Source of the DNA: Acidobacteriota bacterium
GTDB lineage: Bacteria > Acidobacteriota > Terriglobia > Terriglobales > Acidobacteriaceae
Length of the DNA: 64,000 nucleotides
Reading direction: 5' to 3'
Assembly (NCBI GenBank): GCA_018268855.1
Contig: JAFDVR010000017.1
Coordinates: forward strand, 372,001-436,000
The notes beneath the pieces are model-generated. The model searched no databases, was not told the origin of the DNA, and saw only the letters and a list, made by a program, of their open reading frames with translations. Below are positions 40,034-48,807 of the stretch, piece after piece. The translations under genes and the position numbers were made by a program. Every line of letters begins with the position of its first letter. Position 1 is the first letter of the stretch.

Positions 40034-42961
40034 ATGGGCAGGTCCTATCAAACCCGCATTGTCGCCATCACGCTGAGCGTTCTTACGCTCGCTGCGTGTA
40101 TTCTCGCGGGCCTCAATATTTCACGCGAACGCAACTTCGATACCCCTACAGATGGTGTCCGTTGGGTAGAAGTGGATGGTGGTCTACAGGCATTGCGTGT
40201 TCCGGCAGAGTCGCCTGCATATCGTGCCGGCGTCCGCACTGATGACATCCTGATTGCCGTCAATGAGTCTCGCACCGAACGGCTTCCGCAGCTTGTGCGG
40301 CAGATGTTCCGCAGTGGATCATATGGCAGCGTGACCTATACGCTTGTCCGCAAGGTAAAGGGCGCTGCCCACGGTGAGCGCGCACGGCTGGATGTAAAGG
40401 TCATTCTCGGCTCAACGGACCGGACTGTCAGCAACGGCATCCTGCGGCTCATCGCGCTGATTTACCTGTCCATCGGCCTATATGTTTTGTTCCGCCGCTG
40501 GACGGCGCCGAAATCGACCCACTTTTACGTTTTCTGCCTTGCTTCTTTCGTTCTCTACGCCTTCAAGTACACCGGCCAGCTCGATGGGCTGGACTGGACC
40601 TTCTACTGGGGCAATCTGATTGCGATTGCGATTCAGCCTGCGCTGTTTCTGCACTTTGCCATCACGTTTACCGAGGGTGCCACGCTACGCCGCCGCACCG
40701 CCTCTGCCCTGCTCTACATTCCAGGACTCTTCCTCATTGGCTTGCAGATCGTCGCCATCCACTTCTGGCAGGCGACAGAGTTACTGCGTCATCGTCTCGA
40801 CCAGATTGGGACAGGCTATCTCGATTTCTACTATGTGCTCGCGGCTGCCACGTTCCTCGTAAGCTATCGGCGAAGCCATCAACCGCTTGAACGACAGCAG
40901 TTGAAACTGCTTACGCGCGGCACGTTGCTGTCCATCCTGCCGTTCACCTGCCTGTACGTGATTCCGTACCTCAGTGAAATCGCGGTTCGCCCGACGGTCA
41001 CTAACCTGGCGACGCTGATGCTGGTCTTTATCCCGCTCACGTTCTCGTGGGCGATCGTGCGCTACCGCATGATGGATACTGACCTCATCTTCAAGCGTGG
41101 CGTCACATACACGTTGGCAACGGCTGCTCTTGTTGGTGTCTATTTCGGCATCGTGGCCATCTCGGCTGAAGTGGTCCATACGCGACTGCCGAGTCTGCGC
41201 GTCTGGGGTCTGCTGGCTGCCATCATCGCAACTGCCCTCATCTTTGATCCCATCAAAACGACGATTCAGGCGCGCGTCGATCGCATCTTCGATCGCAAAC
41301 GTTATGACTATCGCGAAACTCTGATCGAGTTCAGCCGCAGCCTTTCATCCGAGACAGACCTTGCGGCGCTGGCACAGTCTATCGTTGAGCGGTTGTCTCA
41401 GACTCTTCTTGTCTCCAGCGTTGGTGTCTTTCTGCTACCGAGCGGAGAAGACGGACGCACGGATGCGGAGATCATCGCGTCCATCGGGGTTCCTCCTGCT
41501 TCTTTGGAGCAGTTGCCTCCGCTCGTCGCAAACGCTTCGTTCCTCCGCTTTGAGAGCTATGAAGAAGAGCATCGCTTCTTCGAAAACCCGCAGAGCATGA
41601 TGCGTCTGCCGGACGAGGAACGCAAAGCTGCTGCGCTGCTGGACATGACATACTTTCTTCCCTGCCGCGTCGCGCAACGCAAGGGTGAAAGTTCGCGCGT
41701 GATCGCCGTCATTGGCCTGGGCCGCACGCAGGATGGCGATTTCCTTTCGAGCGAAGACATGGAGTTGCTCGAGTCGCTCGCCGGATATGTGGGCATCGCG
41801 ATTCAGAACGCGCAACTCTTTCGCCGCCTCGAATCGAAGATTGGCGAGTTCGAACGCTTGAAGGAATTCAACGAGAACATCGTAGAATCCATCAAGGTTG
41901 GTATCTTCACGCTCGATCTGGAAGACCGCATCGAAAGCTGGAACGCGGAGATGGAAGTGATGTACGCTCTCTCGCGCGGCGAAGTCGTGGGCAAGCGATT
42001 GAGCGATGTCTTCCCTGCCGAATTTGTTTCAGAGTTCGACCGGCTGCGCGATGAAACTGGTCCGCATCAACTCACCAAGATGAAGCTGCCGATGCTGACC
42101 GGCGAAACGCGCACAGCCAACATCGCCGTCGCGCCGCTGCTCACGCGCGATTTCGTCTCCGTCGGACGCATCGTGCTGGTAGAAGACATCACCGAACGCA
42201 CTGCACTCGAAGCTCAACTCACGCAGGCAGAGAAGCTCTCATCCATTGGCATGCTCGCTGCGGGAGTGGCGCACGAGGTAAACACGCCGCTCGCTGTCAT
42301 CTCGTCGTACACACAGATGCTTACCAAGCACGCTGCGGGCGATGGCAAACTTGCTCCTGTGCTGGAGAAGATTACGCAGCAGACCTTCCGCGCATCGGAG
42401 ATCGTCAATGGCCTGCTCAACTTCTCGCGCAAGACCGCGACAGAGTTCTCCGCGCTGAACCTCAACACCATCGTGCGTGAAACCTGCACGCTGCTGGAAC
42501 ACCAGTTCCGTTCCGCACGCGTGAAGGTTGTGACAGAACTCGATCCCAATCTGCCAACGATTGAAGGAAGCCAGGGCAAACTGCAACAGGTAATCTTGAA
42601 CCTGATGATGAATGCACGAGATGCCATGGCCGACGTTGAGTCGCCAACACTTACCGTTCGCAGTGAGACGAATGCTTACGGTGTCACGCTGAGTATCCAG
42701 GACAACGGCGCGGGCATTGAACCTGCGCATCTGCACCGCATCTACGATCCGTTCTTTACGACCAAGAACGCTCCGCGCGAAGGCCGCCACAAAGGCACTG
42801 GACTTGGTCTTGCGGTGAGCTACGGCATCGTGCAGGAGCATGGCGGACGCATCCGCGTGGAAAGCGCCGTCGGTGCGGGCACAACCTTCTTCCTCGACTT
42901 CCCTCTCACATCCTCGCGCGGAGCGCACGAACCTTCTGCCGAGAGGACGATGCATGTCTGA
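40034..42961 (+). CDS. PDZ / multi-TM / GAF / PAS sensor histidine kinase
   Basis: A 975-residue sensor kinase. A first membrane helix (about 8-30) leads to an extracytoplasmic PDZ-like domain (about 36-115: RVPAESPAYRAGVRTDDILI), then about nine further helices to residue 410, a GAF domain (425-595), a PAS domain (about 613-730), HisKA with His747 in AAGVAHEVNTPL, and an ATPase with QQVILNLMMNARDAM and GTGLGLAVSYGIV. The kinase core is NtrB-like. An ATG at 39983 is an alternative start; neither start has a strong ribosome site. It overlaps the regulator gene by 8 bp, so they form a pair. The signal is unknown. Confidence 0.88.
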   Translation: MGRSYQTRIVAITLSVLTLAACILAGLNISRERNFDTPTDGVRWVEVDGGLQALRVPAESPAYRAGVRTDDILIAVNESRTERLPQLVRQMFRSGSYGSVTYTLVRKVKGAAHGERARLDVKVILGSTDRTVSNGILRLIALIYLSIGLYVLFRRWTAPKSTHFYVFCLASFVLYAFKYTGQLDGLDWTFYWGNLIAIAIQPALFLHFAITFTEGATLRRRTASALLYIPGLFLIGLQIVAIHFWQATELLRHRLDQIGTGYLDFYYVLAAATFLVSYRRSHQPLERQQLKLLTRGTLLSILPFTCLYVIPYLSEIAVRPTVTNLATLMLVFIPLTFSWAIVRYRMMDTDLIFKRGVTYTLATAALVGVYFGIVAISAEVVHTRLPSLRVWGLLAAIIATALIFDPIKTTIQARVDRIFDRKRYDYRETLIEFSRSLSSETDLAALAQSIVERLSQTLLVSSVGVFLLPSGEDGRTDAEIIASIGVPPASLEQLPPLVANASFLRFESYEEEHRFFENPQSMMRLPDEERKAAALLDMTYFLPCRVAQRKGESSRVIAVIGLGRTQDGDFLSSEDMELLESLAGYVGIAIQNAQLFRRLESKIGEFERLKEFNENIVESIKVGIFTLDLEDRIESWNAEMEVMYALSRGEVVGKRLSDVFPAEFVSEFDRLRDETGPHQLTKMKLPMLTGETRTANIAVAPLLTRDFVSVGRIVLVEDITERTALEAQLTQAEKLSSIGMLAAGVAHEVNTPLAVISSYTQMLTKHAAGDGKLAPVLEKITQQTFRASEIVNGLLNFSRKTATEFSALNLNTIVRETCTLLEHQFRSARVKVVTELDPNLPTIEGSQGKLQQVILNLMMNARDAMADVESPTLTVRSETNAYGVTLSIQDNGAGIEPAHLHRIYDPFFTTKNAPREGRHKGTGLGLAVSYGIVQEHGGRIRVESAVGAGTTFFLDFPLTSSRGAHEPSAERTMHV

Positions 42962-44348
42962 CGCTGTGCGCTCCATCCTGATCATTGACGACGAAGCTGG
43001 CATCCGCGACTCGCTCGAAACGCTACTCACACTAGAAGGCTTCACCGTCACCATGGCGGAAGAAGGCAGCGCTGGCCTCGATCTGCTCACGCGCAATGAG
43101 TACGACTTGCTGCTGCTCGATCTCTCACTGCCGGGCGAAAGTGGTATAGATCTGCTGCCGCGCATCAAGGCGCTGCGTCCGCAGATGCCGGTGATCATGA
43201 TCACGGCTTACGGCACCGTGAGCAACGTCGTTGATGCGTTGCGCGCAGGCGCGGAGAACTTCGTTCAGAAACCGTGGGACAACGAGAAGCTGCTTGCGGA
43301 CATTCGTACCGCGATTGCGCGGCACAAGTCCGAGGCAGAAGTTGAGCATCTGCGCAGAACGCTGAAGCAGCGCTACAACTTTGAGAACATCGTCGGTAAG
43401 AGCGATGCGATGCATCGTCTGCTCGACCTGATTGCGCAGGTCGCGCCGAGCCGCTCGACCGTGCTGGTTCAGGGCGAAAGCGGTACCGGCAAAGAGCTGA
43501 TTGCCAAGGCGATTCACATGAACTCACCGCGCCGCGACAATCCCTTTGTGGCGGTGAACACGGGCGCTGTGCCGACGGAATTGCTCGAATCGACGCTCTT
43601 TGGGCATACAAAAGGCGCATTTACGTCCGCAATTGCGGCGAAAAAGGGCCTTTTAGAAGTTGCCGATGGTGGTACCGTTTTCCTCGACGAAATCGGCACG
43701 ATGCCGATGGAGACGCAAGCGAAGATCCTGCGCGCGTTGCAGGAACGCAAGTTCATGGCCGTCGGCGGCGTCCAGGAGATCGCAGTAGACGTTCGCATCG
43801 TTGCTGCCAGCAATGTGAATCTTCAGCAAGCGGTCAAAGATGGCCGCTTCCGCGAGGACCTTTACTATCGCCTCAGCGTGATTACGCTGGAACTTCCGCC
43901 GTTGCGCACGCGCAAGGAAGATATTCCGTTGCTCGCCGATCACTTCCTGAAAAAGTATGCCGACGAAAACGGTTTACCTGAACGCACGCTTGCTCCTGCA
44001 ACGCTGCGCGCGCTAATGGATTACGAATGGCCTGGAAACGTGCGCGAGTTAGAGAATGCGATGGAGCGCGGTGTCGTTCTCTCCACAACTCCAGCTGTTA
44101 CGCCTGATCTGCTTCCTCAGCAGGTGCTTGGCAATGTGTACGCCGCTGCAAACCTGATGGAGCACAAGCCGGACGCTTCCCTCTTCGAGATTATGGAAGA
44201 GATCGAGCGCCGCATCATCACCGACCGACTGGAACGCTGCGCGTGGAACCAGACGGAGACGGCGGAGTATTTCAAAATTCCGCTGTCGACGCTGAACCAA
44301 AAGGTGAAGCGGCTGAACATCGAGATTCGCAAGCGCGGACGCGAGTAA
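42954..44348 (+). CDS. NtrC-family sigma-54-dependent response regulator
   Basis: A 464-residue activator. The receiver domain (1-120) has its phosphorylation site at Asp56 (LLLLDLSLPG). The AAA+ domain has Walker A GESGTGKE at 174-181, Walker B VFLDEIG near 242-248 and arginine fingers. A Fis-type HTH at the end reads NQTETAEYFKIPLSTLNQKV. The sigma-54-contact loop is GAFTSA (221-226, bases 43614-43631) instead of GAFTGA. The start at 42954 lies 8 bp inside the kinase gene. Its targets are promoters of the -24/-12 type; none was recognised in the window. Confidence 0.93.
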   Translation: MSDAVRSILIIDDEAGIRDSLETLLTLEGFTVTMAEEGSAGLDLLTRNEYDLLLLDLSLPGESGIDLLPRIKALRPQMPVIMITAYGTVSNVVDALRAGAENFVQKPWDNEKLLADIRTAIARHKSEAEVEHLRRTLKQRYNFENIVGKSDAMHRLLDLIAQVAPSRSTVLVQGESGTGKELIAKAIHMNSPRRDNPFVAVNTGAVPTELLESTLFGHTKGAFTSAIAAKKGLLEVADGGTVFLDEIGTMPMETQAKILRALQERKFMAVGGVQEIAVDVRIVAASNVNLQQAVKDGRFREDLYYRLSVITLELPPLRTRKEDIPLLADHFLKKYADENGLPERTLAPATLRALMDYEWPGNVRELENAMERGVVLSTTPAVTPDLLPQQVLGNVYAAANLMEHKPDASLFEIMEEIERRIITDRLERCAWNQTETAEYFKIPLSTLNQKVKRLNIEIRKRGRE

Positions 44349-45401
44349 CTACGGCTGAATCACAATCTTCATTGAATCCGGTTGAGGGTTCGATGCAAGG
44401 TGGATCGCTTCTACTGCGTCTTTCAAGGCGAAGCGGTGTGAGATGAGCTTGGTGAGGTCGAAGGTGCCGTCGCGGTATCCGTCGAATACGGCTTGGATGG
44501 CTTCATCCTGAATCGCAACTGACGAACTGTACGAACCCATCAATGTTTTTTCGTCCATGCAGACTGCGGCTGGATCGAATGGCGCTGTTGCGTGTTGCGT
44601 GGAGGCGAAGAGGCAGACGCGGCCTCCGGGACGGATTGCATCCATCGCCTGCTGGATGAGTTTGTCGGCTGCTACGGCGACGAGGGCGACATCGGCCCCG
44701 CGGCCTTCGGTGGCAGCTTTGCACTGCGCGACGACGTCGGTGGGCGCGTCGATGGGATGATTCAATCCGAACTGCGCTGCGACGGCGTGGCGTTCAGGGT
44801 AAAGATCGCTGGTGAGAACGGTTGCGCCAGTTCTTTTTGCGAGTGCGGCGAGCATGATACCGATGGGGCCCTGGCCGATGACGAGCACTGTGTCGTCGGG
44901 TTCGAGGTTCAGCAGATCGATGGCTTTGTACGTGGTGTTGACCGGTTCGATGAAGCTGGCCTGCTCGAATGGAATGTCGTCGGGCAGATGAACCAGTCCG
45001 CCCTTTTCGACGATCCAATCCATCACGCGAATGTATTCGGCGAAGCCTCCGCCTGCTGGCGTGAAAGCAGCGGTGCAGCCAACCTTCTTATAGGTTTCGC
45101 ATTGCGCGAAGGTCTTCTTGCGGCAGTAGAAACATTCGCCGCAAGGAATGTGATGGAAAGCCATCACGCGATCTCCTACTTTGAAACTGGTAACGCCTTC
45201 GCCCACTGCCGCGACGGTGCCGGCCATCTCATGGCCGAAGATGCGTGGCGCGGCGTGCGAACCGCTATGGATCTTTTTGAGGTCGGTGCCGCAGATACCG
45301 CAGGTGTGAATCTTTACCAGCACCTCGCCGGGGCCGATCTGCGGGACTTCGACGGTCTCAACACGCACATCATCCACCGCGCGGTAGACGGCTGCCTGCA
45401 T
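44349..45401 (-). CDS. Zinc-dependent medium-chain alcohol/polyol dehydrogenase
   Basis: A 350-residue MDR enzyme of the sorbitol/threonine dehydrogenase branch. The catalytic zinc ligands are in HTCGICGTD and FGHEMAG; the four structural-zinc cysteines are in CGECFYCRKKTFAQC; the NAD-binding GQGPIGIMLAALAKR motif follows. The start at 45401 (MQAAVYRAVDD) matches the family; the open frame reaches 45491. A zinc alcohol or sugar-alcohol oxidation is predicted; the substrate cannot be fixed. The stop abuts that of the convergent regulator gene. An operator-like palindrome lies 117 bp upstream. Confidence 0.87.
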   Translation of the reverse strand: MQAAVYRAVDDVRVETVEVPQIGPGEVLVKIHTCGICGTDLKKIHSGSHAAPRIFGHEMAGTVAAVGEGVTSFKVGDRVMAFHHIPCGECFYCRKKTFAQCETYKKVGCTAAFTPAGGGFAEYIRVMDWIVEKGGLVHLPDDIPFEQASFIEPVNTTYKAIDLLNLEPDDTVLVIGQGPIGIMLAALAKRTGATVLTSDLYPERHAVAAQFGLNHPIDAPTDVVAQCKAATEGRGADVALVAVAADKLIQQAMDAIRPGGRVCLFASTQHATAPFDPAAVCMDEKTLMGSYSSSVAIQDEAIQAVFDGYRDGTFDLTKLISHRFALKDAVEAIHLASNPQPDSMKIVIQP

Positions 45402-45500
45402 GGTGGAGGGTACCCCCTCCCCCCCTGAGGTGGTGTGCTTAACTGCTGTATTTGCCTCAGTTACATTTTCCACAGGCTGCAAGATCCTCATTAGGCAAAG

Positions 45501-45535
45501 GTTATGGGCAAAATCCTCATAACGTTGATGTTATG
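45501..45535. promoter_or_regulatory. Operator-like palindromes upstream of the dehydrogenase
   Basis: GTTATG (45501-45506), CATAAC (45518-45523) and GTTATG (45530-45535) form two overlapping inverted repeats; the tighter one is CATAAC-6 bp-GTTATG. This is the form of a dimeric regulator site. The rest of the 310-bp gap between 45402 and 45711 shows no gene. Confidence 0.35.
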
Positions 45536-45711
45536 TGGTTCCTGAACGACAGTGTCCGGACGAATAGAGAAATCCTTCGCCCTGCGGCTCAGAATGCCGG
45601 CTGTCTGGAGAGATTCCCTCATTTAATTATCGCAGTTTAGGAGAGGAAAACCGGCAAATGGATTTCGTTTGGAATGTGGTGATTAGGAGCAACCGCGCTT
45701 GACAGGGAAAA

Positions 45712-45921
45712 TCAACCTATTTTTCTGAGGGCATCTTCTTTATGGGCCGCGATGTGGTCGGTTTTGTCGCTCTTGATTTCGTACTGCGGCGAGTCTGCTG
45801 AAGCGTGATGGCGGTAGCCTTTGTAGTCGAAGTCTTTTTTATGGACTTTGATGATGGTGCCGCTCACATGACCTGCCTCGGAGTTCCAGGTTACGTGATC
45901 GCCTTTTTGGAATTTCGCCAT
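45712..45921 (-). CDS. Small DUF2945 / HVA1-type TUDOR-like protein
   Basis: A 69-residue protein that matches the hypervirulence-associated TUDOR family: KGDHVTWNSEAGHVSGTIIKV at the start (a small beta-barrel) and YEIKSDKTDHIAAHKEDAL later. The family is widespread and of unknown function. It begins 43 bp downstream of the hpnG stop, on the same strand, and could be the last gene of that transcript. Confidence 0.8.
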   Translation of the reverse strand: MAKFQKGDHVTWNSEAGHVSGTIIKVHKKDFDYKGYRHHASADSPQYEIKSDKTDHIAAHKEDALRKIG

Positions 45922-45964
45922 CGCGGTTTACCTCTGCAATCGTTGGATGCCTGCTATCGCGTCT

Positions 45965-46663
45965 CTACATTGCGCTGAGCTCGCGTGCGAGCGTTTCGCA
46001 GAGATTTTTTGCTGCGAGGCTTGCGTTCTTGCCGAAGTCCGAGAGCACGGGCCAGAGTTGCGGACGCATTGCGGCGTGCAATGCGAAACGCGCAGTACAG
46101 AACTGACCCATGGGCGAGATGAACGGGTTCAGGTCAGGCAGGTCTTCGTGGAGCGTGTCCGAAATGGCCTTGATCGCACGGAATGGAAGATTGTTGGCCA
46201 GCGCAAGACGCGCGAGTGTGCCTGCTTCCATATCGACAAATGCGGCTTGTGGGTAGCGGGCTTTCAGTTGCAGCTTCTCTTCTCGAGCGGCTACGCGTTG
46301 CGTGGTGAGCAGGAGTGCGGTGTTGTTGCTTGCAGGGTTGAGTTGCGGGCCCAGGCCGTACTGCTCGCCTGTGCGTGTGTCGAGAATGTCTGTGGCTTCG
46401 AGCACATCGCCTGCGGCGAGGTCTTCGTCGAGAGCGCCTGCCCATCCTACGGAGAAGAGAAACGTAGGGATGCAGATCTGTTTTGCGCGGGCGAAGGCGC
46501 GCGTGGCGGCATCTGCTCCCATGCCTCCGTAGAGCGCGAAGATGGAGCGAGAGGGATGCTGCCAGCCTTCCACGCCGTTGTCCCACTTGAGTGCGGCCCA
46601 TGAGCGCGTGAGCGGGCGGAGTTCTCCGCGTGCGGCTGCGATGATGACGATGGCTTCGTTCAT
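45965..46663 (-). CDS. hpnG: Hopanoid-associated phosphorylase
   Basis: A 232-residue nucleoside phosphorylase-like protein of the MTA/SAH-nucleosidase fold. HpnG removes adenine from adenosylhopane to give phosphoribosylhopane, the step after HpnH. Seen here: a family-like start (AIVIIAAARGELRPL), SVGWAGALDEDLAAGDV for the phosphate/ribose side, VDMEAGTLARLA for ribose contacts and IKAISDTLHEDLPD with the conserved aspartate. The neighbours hpnA and hpnH make this role much more likely than methylthioadenosine recycling. It is 118 bp after hpnA, with a palindromic element between. Confidence 0.85.
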   Translation of the reverse strand: MNEAIVIIAAARGELRPLTRSWAALKWDNGVEGWQHPSRSIFALYGGMGADAATRAFARAKQICIPTFLFSVGWAGALDEDLAAGDVLEATDILDTRTGEQYGLGPQLNPASNNTALLLTTQRVAAREEKLQLKARYPQAAFVDMEAGTLARLALANNLPFRAIKAISDTLHEDLPDLNPFISPMGQFCTARFALHAAMRPQLWPVLSDFGKNASLAAKNLCETLARELSAM

Positions 46664-46708
46664 GGCTTCTTTAGTATCGCGCGATTAAATCAAATTGCGC
46701 TTTGCAGG

Positions 46709-46764
46709 TCGCGCTTCGCGCGATACCCCACCCTTTCGCGCAAAGAGCGCGCGAAAGAATGGGG
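46709..46764. repeat. Palindromic intergenic element between hpnA and hpnG
   Basis: A short hairpin TCGCGC-TTC-GCGCGA (46709-46723) is followed by a larger one: CCCCA at 46726-46730 and TGGGG at 46760-46764 enclose CTTTCGCGC (46733-46741) paired with GCGCGAAAG (46749-46757). The form resembles dispersed elements of acidobacteria, from memory. Confidence 0.6.
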
Positions 46765-46781
46765 CACCCAAATTGATGGTT

Positions 46782-47786
46782 CTACTGCGGCCATGGCGGA
46801 GCGTAGCCGTTGGCGACGAACCATTCCATCGCTTCGCGCAGCGCCTTGTAGACAGGATGCACGCTGAAGCCGAGATCGCGCTCCGCTTTCGCGGAGGAGG
46901 CGAACATCATTTTTTTGCCCATGCGGACGGCTTCGACGGTGGCGCGCGGTTCTTTGCCGCGCAGCTTGCCGTTGATCGTCTCATCGAAGAAGGCGAAGGC
47001 CATGGCGACGGCGTGCGGGACTTTCATCGTGGGCGAAGGCAAGCCGGAGATGGCTGCCATCTTGTCGAGGATCTGCTTGAGGGTGAGGTTCTCTCCGCCG
47101 AGGATGTAACGCTCGCCCGGCGTGCCTCGGTCGAGCGCGACGACGTGCATGCGCGCGACTTCGTGGACATCGACGAGGTTCAGCCCTGTTTCAACGTATG
47201 CTGGAAATTTTTTGTTGAGGAAGTCCACGATGATGCGGCCGGTGGGCGTGGGCTTGATGTCGCCGGGACCGATGGGCGTGGTGGGATTGAGGATCATCAC
47301 ATGCTGCCCGTATTGCTTTGCGGCGGTGATGGCCTCCTGCTCTGCGAGCCACTTGCTGCGCTTATAGTGGCCGATCATGTCGGCTTCGGAGACGGGCGTG
47401 TTCTCGTCCACGATGGTGTTGGTTTTGGTGAATCCCATGGTCGCGACGGACGAGGTGTAGACAACTTTCGGCACGCCGACTTCGCGCGCAATGCGAAGGA
47501 GTTCGCGCGTGCCTTCGACGTTGGCCTTGTACATGTCCGCCGGATCGGGGACCCAGAGGCGGTAGTCTGCGGCGACGTGTACGAGGGCGTCAGCCCCGCG
47601 GATAAATTCGCGCAGGGATTCTGCATTGCGGAGATCGCCAGTGACGAGTTCCGCGGATAGGCCTTCAATCGATTTTGTGCTGGAGGTTTTGCGGGTGAGC
47701 AGACGCAGGCCTGCGCCCTGGGCAGCGTAGGCGCGGGCTACATGGGAGCCGACGAAGCCCGTGGCTCCGGTGAGGAAGATGTTCAT
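46782..47786 (-). CDS. hpnA: Hopanoid-associated sugar epimerase
   Basis: A 334-residue extended SDR epimerase/reductase. The Rossmann motif FLTGATGFVGSHVARAY opens the protein; catalytic residues are in SSVATMG and the YxxxK of YKRSK. ILNPTTPIGPGDIKPTPTGR is characteristic of HpnA, which acts on the sugar side chain of extended hopanoids; its exact step is not settled in the literature I know. The start overlaps the stop of the PIN-toxin gene (ATGA), so its translation is probably coupled to that gene. Confidence 0.9.
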   Translation of the reverse strand: MNIFLTGATGFVGSHVARAYAAQGAGLRLLTRKTSSTKSIEGLSAELVTGDLRNAESLREFIRGADALVHVAADYRLWVPDPADMYKANVEGTRELLRIAREVGVPKVVYTSSVATMGFTKTNTIVDENTPVSEADMIGHYKRSKWLAEQEAITAAKQYGQHVMILNPTTPIGPGDIKPTPTGRIIVDFLNKKFPAYVETGLNLVDVHEVARMHVVALDRGTPGERYILGGENLTLKQILDKMAAISGLPSPTMKVPHAVAMAFAFFDETINGKLRGKEPRATVEAVRMGKKMMFASSAKAERDLGFSVHPVYKALREAMEWFVANGYAPPWPQ

Positions 47787-48211
47787 GCGCCCAGCCAGTG
47801 GAGTTGGAGCAGGCCTGCGGATTGGAGCGGAAGAAATTCCTTGTCCCCTGTCAGGAGCTTTGCGTTTCTTTCGATGGCCAGTGCTGCGGCGAAACAGTCG
47901 GCGAAAGACGCGGAGTATATCGACTTCAAAGCTGTCGCCTGATCGACGAACACATCGGTTGCTGAGACTATCTCTATGGGAAGCGCTTCAAACTGCGCAA
48001 ATAGACGATTTGCCGTGGGGGCTGGCATACGCTTTCTGCATGAGTAGATGATCTCGCCATAATTGATGCGGCTCATCCAGAGTGTGACCGATCCACCAAC
48101 GGCATCTTTAAAAATGCGATCTAGCTCTGAGGTCGAGGGTTCACGTTCGTAAAAGGACTCGATCACTGGCCATGAGTCCAGGACGAAATGCCTACCGTTC
48201 AGAACTGCCAT
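47783..48211 (-). CDS. PIN-domain (VapC-like) toxin ribonuclease
   Basis: A 142-residue PIN-domain protein. The first acidic residue is Asp12 in FVLDSWPVIE; NYGEIIYS supplies the second; SFADCFAAALAIERNAKLLTGD carries the third and fourth acidic positions, with the usual final 'LLTGD.EF' form. Such toxins cleave RNA and are held by an antitoxin. The gene overlaps its probable antitoxin by 20 bp and hpnA by 4 bp. All four acidic positions seem kept, so activity is likely. Confidence 0.85.
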   Translation of the reverse strand: MAVLNGRHFVLDSWPVIESFYEREPSTSELDRIFKDAVGGSVTLWMSRINYGEIIYSCRKRMPAPTANRLFAQFEALPIEIVSATDVFVDQATALKSIYSASFADCFAAALAIERNAKLLTGDKEFLPLQSAGLLQLHWLGA

Positions 48212-48491
48212 GCCACATCCGCTCTTCGAGTTCTAACTCCTGAACCCGCTCTTGTTCCAGATCGGCGTTCAAGTCGAAATCCGCGCCCTTGAGAATGCCT
48301 CGTAAGCCATTCCAAGCTTCTAGGGATGCGGCTGCACGCGGCGGCGACTCCCCTTCACGTTCGAACGTAAGCCGATCCGGCGACGAAATTAGCCGAAACC
48401 GCTCCCCTTCGTGTAGCTTCAGGTTCTCCTGCAACTCTTCCGGAACGTCGAATTTGCCGTCATGAAATACGATGACTGGATCGGTCGCCAT
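48192..48491 (-). CDS. AbrB/SpoVT-like (VapB-type) antitoxin
   Basis: A 99-residue protein with a swapped-hairpin AbrB fold at about 5-50: FHDGKFDVPEELQENLKLHE and GERFRLI follow the family pattern 'G...IP..LR..L.L..G..'. The acidic C-terminal part (about 65-95) would wrap the PIN toxin. Starts at 48491 and 48500 are both possible. It probably represses its own promoter in the short gap before 48566. The overlap with the toxin gene is typical of vapBC pairs. Confidence 0.78.
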   Translation of the reverse strand: MATDPVIVFHDGKFDVPEELQENLKLHEGERFRLISSPDRLTFEREGESPPRAAASLEAWNGLRGILKGADFDLNADLEQERVQELELEERMWHGSSER

Positions 48492-48565
48492 GACATCCAC
48501 CCTCTGCCAATTAGTCTAGCTTCTTCGACAATTCCGAGAAAGTTTTTTATGAAAGAGCCACTTCA

Positions 48566-48796
48566 TCAAGTGCGTGGAGCTCTTAACTCACGCCATAGGT
48601 GAATAGTCAAAAAACACCAAGCGATCCCCACCGGAACCGTCTCCGCAAATACCCAGTAGAGATGATGCCGCCATGCTAGAACCAATTCTGGTGCTTGGTG
48701 GTATGCCGTCATCCAAAGTGAAAATGAGATGTCATACAGAAGCCAAATCTGCAGCAGCGTAAGAATTGCAAGCGCGCTATATTTGGCGACCTTCAT
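48566..48796 (-). CDS. Small two-TM hypothetical protein
   Basis: A 76-residue protein with two hydrophobic segments (about 7-31 and 48-66). It belongs to no family I recognise. It lies 11 bp after the LSm-like gene on the same strand and so is probably expressed with the hopanoid genes. No motif points to a function. Confidence 0.6.
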   Translation of the reverse strand: MKVAKYSALAILTLLQIWLLYDISFSLWMTAYHQAPELVLAWRHHLYWVFAETVPVGIAWCFLTIHLWRELRAPRT

Positions 48797-48807
48797 AGTA
48801 GTGAAAA

